Below, piece after piece: positions 58,076 to 64,000 of a DNA stretch of 64,000 bases. The DNA comes from Oscillospiraceae bacterium (GTDB taxonomy: Bacteria; Bacillota; Clostridia; Oscillospirales; Oscillospiraceae). Numbering within the stretch: position 1 is the first letter of the stretch; each line of letters begins with the position of its first letter. The notes under the pieces are model-generated. The model was given only the letters and a program-made list of their open reading frames with translations, made no database searches and had not been told where the DNA came from. The stretch is taken from positions 1-64,000 of the forward strand of contig CADAUZ010000006.1 of the NCBI GenBank assembly GCA_902791215.1, given 5' to 3'. The translations under genes and the position numbers were made by a program.

Positions 58076-59397
58076 TCCTTGTCTCCCTTCTGACGGATCA
58101 CAATGCGGATGGGCGTGCCCTCCAGGCCGAAGACCGCGCGGATCTGGTTTTCCAGATACCGCTGGTAGGAGAAGTGGAACAGCTCCTTGCTGTTGCAGAA
58201 GATGACAAAGCAGGGGGGCTTGATGCCCGTCTGGGTCATGTAGTAGATCTTCAAACGGCGGCCCTTGTCGGTGGGCGGCTGGACGCGCGCCTGGGCGTCG
58301 GCCAGGACATTGTTGAGCATACCTGTAGAGATGCGCATGTTGGTTTGGTCGTTTGCAAAGTTGATGAGCTCAAAAATGCGGTCGGTGCGCTGGCCGGTGA
58401 GGGCGGAGATGAACAGCACCGGGGCATAGCTCATGAAGCTTAAGTCGCGCATGATGTCCTTGCGCATCTTCTCCATGGTGCCTGTCTCTTTTTCCACGAG
58501 GTCCCATTTGTTCACGACCACGATGGAAGCCTTGCCCGCTTCATGCGCAAGCCCTGCGATCTTGGTGTCCTGGTCGGTGACGCCGTCACGGGCGTCGATG
58601 AGGATGAGGCACACGTCGGCGCGCTCGATGGCGAGCTGGGCACGCATGACGGAGAACTTCTCCACGCGCTCCTCCACCTTGGACTTGCGGCGGATGCCGG
58701 CGGTGTCGATGAACATATAGCGGCCCTTGTCGTTTTCAAAGAGCGTGTCCACCGCGTCACGGGTGGTGCCCGCCATGTCGCTGACAATGAGTCGCTTTTC
58801 GCCGAGAATGTGGTTAATGAGAGAGGACTTGCCCACGTTGGGCTTACCGATGACGGCGACCTTGATAAAGTCGTCCTCGGCCTCGTTTTCCTCCGCCTCG
58901 GGGAAGTACTTTAAACACTCGTCCAGCAGGTCCCCGGTGCCGTGACCGTGCACGGCGGAGACGGCGATGGGATCGCCCAGGCCCAGCTCGTAAAACTCAT
59001 AGAGCGCCGGGTCCTCGGTCCCTGTGGAGTCCGCCTTGTTGACAGCCAGCACCACGGGCTTGCGCGAGCGCTTGAGCATATTCGCCACGTCCTTGTCCGC
59101 GGCGGTGACGCCGGTGCGGATGTCGGTGACGAGGATGATGACGGTAGCGGTGTCGATGGCGATCTGCGCCTGCTCGCGCATGAAGAGCAGGATCTCACTG
59201 TCGGTGGACGGCTCAATGCCGCCGGTGTCCACCATGTCGAAGGTGCGGCCGCACCACTCGCAGGGCGCGTAGAGTCTGTCACGGGTGACGCCGGGGGTGT
59301 CCTCCACGATGCTCAGGCGCTGGCCGACCAGGCGGTTGAATAACATGGACTTGCCCACGTTCGGGCGGCCCACAATGGCAACAAGAGGTCTTGACAT
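58072..59397 (-). CDS. der: Ribosome biogenesis GTPase Der
   Basis: A 441-residue tandem GTPase needed for 50S maturation. Two G domains carry GRPNVGKSMLFNRL and GKPNVGKSSLINHI P-loops, with DTPGVTRDR and DMAGTTRDA switch I, and DTGG and DTAG switch II motifs, followed by a KH-like domain (FVIFCNSKELFHFSYQRYLENQIR). AGGAGG precedes the ATG. It overlaps the PlsY-like gene and lies after the DUF512 gene. Confidence 0.97.
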   Translation of the reverse strand: MSRPLVAIVGRPNVGKSMLFNRLVGQRLSIVEDTPGVTRDRLYAPCEWCGRTFDMVDTGGIEPSTDSEILLFMREQAQIAIDTATVIILVTDIRTGVTAADKDVANMLKRSRKPVVLAVNKADSTGTEDPALYEFYELGLGDPIAVSAVHGHGTGDLLDECLKYFPEAEENEAEDDFIKVAVIGKPNVGKSSLINHILGEKRLIVSDMAGTTRDAVDTLFENDKGRYMFIDTAGIRRKSKVEERVEKFSVMRAQLAIERADVCLILIDARDGVTDQDTKIAGLAHEAGKASIVVVNKWDLVEKETGTMEKMRKDIMRDLSFMSYAPVLFISALTGQRTDRIFELINFANDQTNMRISTGMLNNVLADAQARVQPPTDKGRRLKIYYMTQTGIKPPCFVIFCNSKELFHFSYQRYLENQIRAVFGLEGTPIRIVIRQKGDKE

Positions 59398-59417
59398 TTC
59401 AAATCCTCCTTATAATC

Positions 59418-59516
59418 AAAGTGGAAAGTGGAGAGTGAAAAGTGGAGTTATGGTGTGCCTTCGGCACAAATTAAAATCATCTGCGAAGCAGATACATTCA
59501 CTTCACTTTCCACTTT
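59418..59516. repeat. Inverted repeat with internal hairpins upstream of der
   Basis: Perfect 13-bp arms (59418-59430 with 59504-59516) in an AGTGGAAAGTG-type context. Two small hairpins lie inside, TGTGCCTTCGGCACA and ATCTGCGAAGCAGAT. No gene. Resembles a repeat class seen between genes in gut Firmicutes. Confidence 0.6.
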
Positions 59517-59534
59517 TAACTTTTCACTTTATAA

Positions 59535-60899
59535 TCAGGTATTGTATCTGTAAAATTTCTCGCCCGTCTCTTCCCGGACGGGGATCTGTACCTCGGGCAA
59601 TATCCCGAACATGGCGTCGCAGAGGGCAAAGCCGTCCGACTCCACCGGGTAGATGGGCACGCCGAGGGCGGCGCTTGCCTCTTCCAGCTTCACGTCGTCC
59701 AGAAAGTCGAGCTCCTGCCTTCTCAGCATGTTCTGGGAGACCAGCAGGCGCTCGCCCAGCTCCTTGCCCTTGAGCTGCTTGATTAAATCGCCGCCGGTTA
59801 CAAGACCGGTGACGTTGATGCTGTGGCCGAAGAAGTCGTTCTCGATGGCGTAGACATGGCCCTTGAGATTCGGGAAGGCTTCCCGCGCATATTGCAGCAG
59901 CTTTTCAATGTAGGGCGCCGCCGAGACACCCGTGGCGATGGCAAAGTCGATGCCGTCCGGCTCGTCCGCCAGCTTCACCGCGCTCTTGAACTCCGTCTCC
60001 AGCAGGCGCAGGGTGCCCACGCCGTTTTCAAGCTGAGTGTATTCCTCGTAAAACGCATCCGGCGGAAGCTCCCGCTCCGCCTTGATATACAGCTCATCCC
60101 CGCAGAAAAAGATGCGGCTGCCGTGCCGGTGACGGCACAGCTCTGAAAAGGTCTCCACCAGGTCGATGGTCTCTCCCGCGTGCTCCCTGGTAAAGGGTGT
60201 GAGGGGGTAGAGATACTTGCGGTGCTTGGTCAGACCCACCGGCACGATGGAAACGCTGTGTACCGCGGGCCAGAGCGCCTCCAGCTCCCGCATGGAGCGC
60301 AGCAGCTCGTCCCCGTCGTTAAGTCCCGGGCAGCACACGATCTGGCAGTTCATCACGATGCCCGCCTTTGCAAAGCGGCGCATGATGTCGATGGTCTCGC
60401 CCGCCCTGGGGTTTCGCAGCATTTTGCAGCGAAGATCCGGATTCATGGTGTGCACCGACACATTGATGGGGCTGACGTGCAGGGCGATGATGCGCTCCAC
60501 CTCGCGGTCGGAGAGGTTTGTGAGCGTGATGTAGTTTCCCAGCAGAAAGCTCAGCCGTGCGTCGTCGTCCTTAAAGTACATGGTTTTGCGCATGCCGCGC
60601 GGCAGCTGATCAATGAAGCAGAAGACGCAGGCGTTGGCGCAGGAACGCGGCGCGTCCATGAGGTAGCTTTCAAAGTCCAGCCCCAGATCGCCGCCCTCGC
60701 CCTTTTTGACATGCAGGTTGTAGCGCGACCCGTCCGGCTTTTGCAGGACCACTTCGAGGTCGCGGTCATAGGCGAAGAACTTATAATCGAGCACGTCGAG
60801 GATCTCGTTGCCGTTGATGGACACCACCGTGTCCCCGATCTCCACGCGCCCATGCAGAGGGCTCGTCGGATCGACAGACTTTATATAATTGTCTTCCAT
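59535..60899 (-). CDS. PDZ/radical-SAM-like/DUF512 protein
   Basis: A 454-residue protein. An N-terminal PDZ-like domain (HGRVEIGDTVVSINGNEILD, residues about 16-36) precedes a radical SAM-like site with CANACVFC (Cys87, 91, 94), and a C-terminal DUF512 region follows. It begins MEDNYIKSVDP at ATG 60899 after GAGGGAA; the frame continues upstream to 61352 only by crossing rpmF antisense and a repeat. In Clostridia it is regularly next to der. Its reaction is unknown, and the oxidoreductase name in databases is only a guess. Confidence 0.88.
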   Translation of the reverse strand: MEDNYIKSVDPTSPLHGRVEIGDTVVSINGNEILDVLDYKFFAYDRDLEVVLQKPDGSRYNLHVKKGEGGDLGLDFESYLMDAPRSCANACVFCFIDQLPRGMRKTMYFKDDDARLSFLLGNYITLTNLSDREVERIIALHVSPINVSVHTMNPDLRCKMLRNPRAGETIDIMRRFAKAGIVMNCQIVCCPGLNDGDELLRSMRELEALWPAVHSVSIVPVGLTKHRKYLYPLTPFTREHAGETIDLVETFSELCRHRHGSRIFFCGDELYIKAERELPPDAFYEEYTQLENGVGTLRLLETEFKSAVKLADEPDGIDFAIATGVSAAPYIEKLLQYAREAFPNLKGHVYAIENDFFGHSINVTGLVTGGDLIKQLKGKELGERLLVSQNMLRRQELDFLDDVKLEEASAALGVPIYPVESDGFALCDAMFGILPEVQIPVREETGEKFYRYNT

Positions 60900-60924
60900 C
60901 CGGGTTCCCTCCTCTGTTTTCTTG

Positions 60925-61050
60925 GCTCCCCCTATGGGGGAGCTGTCGCGGCCGATCTCACGCGAGGCTGCGACTGAGAGGGTGTACAAGGGCGTACAGG
61001 CCCTCTCCGCCCCAGTGTGCGCACTGAGGCACCTCTCCCAAAGGGAGAGG
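60925..61050. repeat. Three-hairpin palindromic repeat, copy A
   Basis: Hairpin 60925-60932/60936-60943, then inverted arms 60976-60982/61001-61007, then hairpin 61032-61039/61043-61050. The same layout is found at 62947-63059. It fills the gap between rpmF and the DUF512 gene and may end the rpmF transcript. Confidence 0.65.
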
Positions 61051-61116
61051 CAAGAAGAATGTTTAAGTAAAATGCAAAAGGAGGAAAGGTATGCAGCCTT
61101 TCCTCCTTTAGCAGCT

Positions 61117-61305
61117 TTACTTGCTCTCTTCAACAGCGATGACTGTCCGGCCCTTGTACTGACCGCAAGCCTTGCAGGCGCGATGGGGCATGCAGAAAGC
61201 ACCGCAGTTGGGGCACTTGACGACATTGGGAGCGGTGAGCTTCCAAACGGAAGAACGCCTCTTGTCACGTCTCTGTCTCGATACTTTTCCTTTTGGGACT
61301 GCCAT
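61117..61305 (-). CDS. rpmF: 50S ribosomal protein L32
   Basis: A 62-residue L32 starting MAVPKGKVSRQRRDKRRSSVWKL, with four zinc-ligand cysteines (CPNC and CKAC). AGGAGGTGTCAAC precedes the ATG. It follows the DUF177 gene on the minus strand, the usual pairing. Confidence 0.97.
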   Translation of the reverse strand: MAVPKGKVSRQRRDKRRSSVWKLTAPNVVKCPNCGAFCMPHRACKACGQYKGRTVIAVEESK

Positions 61306-61355
61306 GTTGACACCTCCTGTTGACAGCTGTTCTGAGCAGCTTCATCATTCAAAAA

Positions 61356-61847
61356 TTATTTATCCAAAAGCTGCTCAAGCACAGCAAATCTTGGATCAAT
61401 TGGTTTCCGGCACCCACAGGGGCCGAGGTTCAGGTTTTTGCCGCAGGTCGGACACAGACCCTTGCAGTCCTCTTTGCAGAGGAACTTGGTTTCCATGTCC
61501 AGGATGAAGAGGGTGGAGAGGATCTCGTCGAGGTCGATCTCATTGCCCTCCAGTACGAAGAGCGAGGGATCATCCTCAGGATTTTCCTCCACCACGGTCG
61601 CATCCAAGTCCATTTCCTTGAGGCTTTCAAACTCCTCGCCGCAGCGGTCGCACAGGCAGATCATCTCCGCCGTGAGCGTCCCGGTCAGCCGCAGGATGCC
61701 GGCCTCATTGAAAACGCGCCCTTCGGCATACGGCTTGCGGGGATAGGCCTTCACCGAGGGAAAATCCAGACCCTCCGTCTCCAGCTCACACGAAAAGGGA
61801 ACGGAGCCGCCCGGTATTTCGATGATCGAACTCAGATTCAGACGCAT
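61356..61847 (-). CDS. DUF177/YceD-family protein
   Basis: A 163-residue protein of the YceD family, linked to rRNA/L32 metabolism in many bacteria. It has the core CDRCGEEFE and a C-terminal zinc-like cluster with CKEDCKGLCPTCGKNL and CGC, plus RFAVLEQLL at the end. ATG 61847 follows GAGGT by 8 bases; GTG at 61856 is in frame but overlaps the ribosome site. First gene of the DUF177-rpmF pair. Confidence 0.92.
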   Translation of the reverse strand: MRLNLSSIIEIPGGSVPFSCELETEGLDFPSVKAYPRKPYAEGRVFNEAGILRLTGTLTAEMICLCDRCGEEFESLKEMDLDATVVEENPEDDPSLFVLEGNEIDLDEILSTLFILDMETKFLCKEDCKGLCPTCGKNLNLGPCGCRKPIDPRFAVLEQLLDK

Positions 61848-61875
61848 GGTAAGCACCTCGCACAGTCGCTTTAGT

Positions 61876-61904
61876 ATTATAGATTACTTGACAAGACTTG
61901 TCAA
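61876..61904 (-). promoter_or_regulatory. Promoter of DUF177-rpmF
   Basis: On the minus strand TTGACA (61904-61899), a 17-base spacer and TATAAT (61881-61876): a full consensus. Its -35 overlaps that of the plus-strand promoter. Confidence 0.85.
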
Positions 61905-61926
61905 CACTATTTTCTTATAGTATAAT
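61898..61926 (+). promoter_or_regulatory. Promoter of the RluA-type gene
   Basis: TTGTCA (61898-61903), a 17-base spacer and TATAAT (61921-61926). The -35 is part of the 17-bp palindrome TTGACAAGACTTGTCAA (61888-61904) shared with the divergent promoter. Confidence 0.85.
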
Positions 61927-61965
61927 GCAAAAAAATTGAGGTTTTGAAGGGGAATTTTTGTTCAA

Positions 61966-62940
61966 ATGAAGGAGTTTGCCATCAAAAGCAACGACGCGGG
62001 CCAGCGTCTGGACCGTTTTGTGGGCAAGGCCGTGCCGCTGCTGCCGGAGTCGCTGCTGCAAAAGTACATCCGACTCAAGCGCATCAAGCTCAACGGCAAG
62101 GGCGCCAAGCGCGACACGCGTTTAAGCGAGGGCGACACGGTGCAGCTTTACATCAACGACGAGTTTTTTGAAAAGCCCCGGGAGGAAAACTCTTATCTGA
62201 AGGTCGGCACCCCGCGCCTGACCATCGTGTACGAGGACGAAAATATCCTCCTGCTGGACAAAAAGCCCGGGGTCCTCTGCCACAGTGCGGGCGTATGGGA
62301 TTATAACACACTCATTGCCAATGTCCAGGCCTACATGGCCCAGAAGGGGGAGTGGCGGCCCAAGGAGGAAAATTCCTTCGCCCCGGCCCTCTGCAACCGC
62401 ATCGACCGCAACACCGGCGGCATCGTCATCGCGGCGAAAAACGCCGAGGCCCTGCGTATCTTAAACGACAAGATCCGCGACCGGGAGATCGAGAAATACT
62501 ACCTCTGCGCGGTGCAGGGCAAGCCGAAGCCCGCCGCGGGGCGGCTTGAAAACTATTTGTTCAAGGACGCGAAAAAAAACCAGGTCTTTATCAAGGATCG
62601 GCCCGAGCCCGGGGCCAAGACCGCCGTGACCGAGTACCGCCTGCTCATGACCAAGGGCCCGCTGTCGCTGGTAGAGTGCAGGCTTCTCACCGGGCGCACC
62701 CACCAGATCCGCGCTCAGATGGCCCACGCGGGCTGGCCGCTTTTAGGCGACGGCAAGTACGGCAGCGAGCGTTTTAATAAGGGCTTTGAAGAGAAGGGCC
62801 AGGCCCTCTATTCTTACCGCCTGCGCTTCGATTTCCCCACCGACGCGGGCGCACTCGAATACCTGCGCGGCAGGGAATTTCGCGTGCAGCAGGTGGACTT
62901 TGCCGAAAAGTATTTCGGCGTGACGGAGCTGACGTTTTAA
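61966..62940 (+). CDS. RluA-family 23S rRNA pseudouridine synthase
   Basis: A 324-residue RluA/RluC-type enzyme. An S4-like RNA-binding domain (RLDRFVGKAVP...KYIRLKRIKLNGKGAK, about residues 13-50) precedes the catalytic domain. The catalytic Asp is near residue 147 in NRIDRNTGGIVI, and LLTGRTHQIRAQMAHAGWPLLGD is the second signature. The target uridine is unknown; RluC-like positions are typical. It is monocistronic with its own promoter. Confidence 0.93.
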   Translation: MKEFAIKSNDAGQRLDRFVGKAVPLLPESLLQKYIRLKRIKLNGKGAKRDTRLSEGDTVQLYINDEFFEKPREENSYLKVGTPRLTIVYEDENILLLDKKPGVLCHSAGVWDYNTLIANVQAYMAQKGEWRPKEENSFAPALCNRIDRNTGGIVIAAKNAEALRILNDKIRDREIEKYYLCAVQGKPKPAAGRLENYLFKDAKKNQVFIKDRPEPGAKTAVTEYRLLMTKGPLSLVECRLLTGRTHQIRAQMAHAGWPLLGDGKYGSERFNKGFEEKGQALYSYRLRFDFPTDAGALEYLRGREFRVQQVDFAEKYFGVTELTF

Positions 62941-62946
62941 AAATAT

Positions 62947-63059
62947 AGCTCCCTTTGTGAAAGGGAGCTGCCGCAACGCGGCTGAGGGATCGACTTGCGT
63001 GAAACATCGGTGATCGATCCCTCCGGCCTGCGGCCACCTCCCTTTTTCCAAAGGGAGGT
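62947..63059. repeat. Three-hairpin palindromic repeat, copy B
   Basis: Hairpin 62947-62956/62960-62969, then inverted arms 62984-62993/63014-63023, then hairpin 63036-63045/63050-63059. Same plan as 60925-61050. It lies between convergent genes and probably terminates both. Confidence 0.7.
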
Positions 63060-63074
63060 ATTATTTTGCCGCTT

Positions 63075-64000
63075 TTACCAGCTGCTGCCCTCGGGGATGA
63101 TCTGCCCGTCGGCGGTGATGTTCCGGCAGTCATAAACCAGATAGGCATAGTTCGGAATGTCGTGGATGTTGCAGGAGGTGAGGGCGATGTCGCGGCTGTT
63201 GTGGAAATAGCAGGCCCCGTTGGAGCAGTCGTGGATCTCGGTATAGCTGACCTCGCCGCCGCGGCAGTTATAGCAGGTGATGCCCAGAATGCCGCAGCCA
63301 TAGAGGGAGCAGTCTGTCACCTTGAAATCGCTGCAGTCCATGAGGCTCAGCACGCCGCCCGCGCAGCCGAAGTCCTCCACGTCCTGGGTATGTCCGGCGG
63401 TGAATTTTGAAAGGCTCAGGTTCTTGCAGCTTTCAAAGCTCATGACCTCGCAGTAGCGCGGCTCGGCCACGATGCGCGCCCGGTGGGGGCCATTGGCCTT
63501 GATGCTGAGATTGTCCGCGCCGTGAATCACCAGGCCCGGCCCGTCGTAGCAGCTCATCCAGTACCAGTAATCGCCGCTTGCATAGCCGTAGCCCTGGGAC
63601 TTGCTCAGATCATATACCCCGTCCTCCAGAAAGATGGCGGTGTCCGGCGCGATGGAGGCTAATAGCTCGTCCACATTGTGTACGTGTATCATCCCGTCTT
63701 CGGAGACCGCCGGGGCGGTGACCGTGATTTCCTCCACTGCGGGCTCTGTCCATTCGGAGTCCCCGTCGCGGGTGAGAGCCTCGAGCTCTGCGTCGGTGTA
63801 GGTCTCGCCGTCCGGCTTCACCGCACGTTCACTTTTCTGCCAGGTCTCCATATACCAGCCGTTTGCGCAGTTGTTGTCCTTGAAGGAGCAGTTATCCACC
63901 ACGGGCTGGAAGACGGTGCTGAAAAACATGCCGTCAAAGGTGTTGCGGCTTACGTCGCAGCCGGCCAGCTGAAACATTTTGGCGGCGCTGAGATCCAGCA
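63075..64000 (-). CDS. Right-handed beta-helix repeat protein, 3' part only
   Basis: The reading frame is open to the window end, so the 5' part lies outside; an ATG at 63977 is internal. The visible 308 residues show pectate-lyase-like parallel beta-helix coils, with repeated short strands such as CKNLSLSKFTAG, CSDFKVTDCSLYGC and SRDIALTSCNIHDI, and a segment (about 63650-63850) that restarts with VHNVDELLASIAPDTAIFLEDGVYDL. That restart suggests two beta-helix units joined by an acidic linker. Probably secreted or surface-located and carbohydrate-related, but the enzyme class is unknown. Confidence 0.8.
   Translation of the reverse strand, partial: LDLSAAKMFQLAGCDVSRNTFDGMFFSTVFQPVVDNCSFKDNNCANGWYMETWQKSERAVKPDGETYTDAELEALTRDGDSEWTEPAVEEITVTAPAVSEDGMIHVHNVDELLASIAPDTAIFLEDGVYDLSKSQGYGYASGDYWYWMSCYDGPGLVIHGADNLSIKANGPHRARIVAEPRYCEVMSFESCKNLSLSKFTAGHTQDVEDFGCAGGVLSLMDCSDFKVTDCSLYGCGILGITCYNCRGGEVSYTEIHDCSNGACYFHNSRDIALTSCNIHDIPNYAYLVYDCRNITADGQIIPEGSSW

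Overview
The window is about 60 % G+C and densely packed. It reads as chromosome from an anaerobic, endospore-forming member of the Clostridia, most likely a gut Oscillospiraceae-type organism. This rests on spmA/spmB, a glgC/glgD glycogen pair, an EFR1-type flavodoxin/ferredoxin, formate-tetrahydrofolate ligase, a der/plsY/DUF512 neighbourhood, clostripain-family and YczE-like proteins, and several short palindromic repeats of a kind common in gut Firmicutes. No phage, CRISPR array, transposase gene or rRNA was seen. CDS coordinates include the stop codon.

Layout. 0.2-7.8 kb (minus): prs, pth, glgC, glgD, glgP and a PfkB kinase. 8-12.4 kb: prfB without its usual frameshift, a membrane-anchored parvulin foldase, tcdA, a MITE-like element with a target-site duplication, and a small membrane protein. 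12.5-17.6 kb: an AbrB-like regulator, spmAB, and an amino-acid ABC importer followed by a DapF-like racemase candidate; a second copy of the MITE sequence lies inside the transporter cluster. 17.7-18.9 kb: five tRNA genes (Gly, Arg, His, Gln, Lys) with structured repeats in the spacers. An A+T-richer orphan gene, cca, a large SNF2 helicase with two SWIM motifs and an EFR1 ferredoxin follow.

25.9-48.5 kb (plus) is the core. A promoter and a PyrR-type attenuator lead into pyrC-carB-pyrK-pyrD-pyrF-pyrE-pyrB-pyrI, and 14 bp later purE-purC-purF-purM-(formate channel)-purN-purO-purH-purD-purL-fhs. Pyrimidine and IMP synthesis thus form one co-directional run of about 22 kb, broken only by a palindromic repeat between purE and purC. 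carA is not in the run. The purF product has Gly in place of the N-terminal nucleophile Cys. The last two IMP steps are separate proteins (archaeal-type IMP cyclohydrolase and stand-alone AICAR transformylase), and a formate channel plus formate-THF ligase sit where 10-formyl-THF is consumed.

48.5-64 kb: a YczE-like membrane protein overlapping a winged-helix/PD-(D/E)XK-like protein, a second PfkB kinase, galM, a membrane-anchored clostripain-family protease with a repeat-bearing partner, mntP, an acyltransferase, a PlsY-like protein with altered motifs, der, a PDZ/radical-SAM/DUF512 protein, rpmF and DUF177, an RluA pseudouridine synthase transcribed from a promoter that shares its -35 palindrome with the rpmF side, and a beta-helix protein cut by the window end.

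The most unusual items are the MITE pair, the tRNA spacer elements, the pyr-pur supraoperon with its attenuator and embedded formate channel, the Cys-less PurF, the DapF-like protein beside the ABC importer, and the winged-helix/nuclease-like protein.
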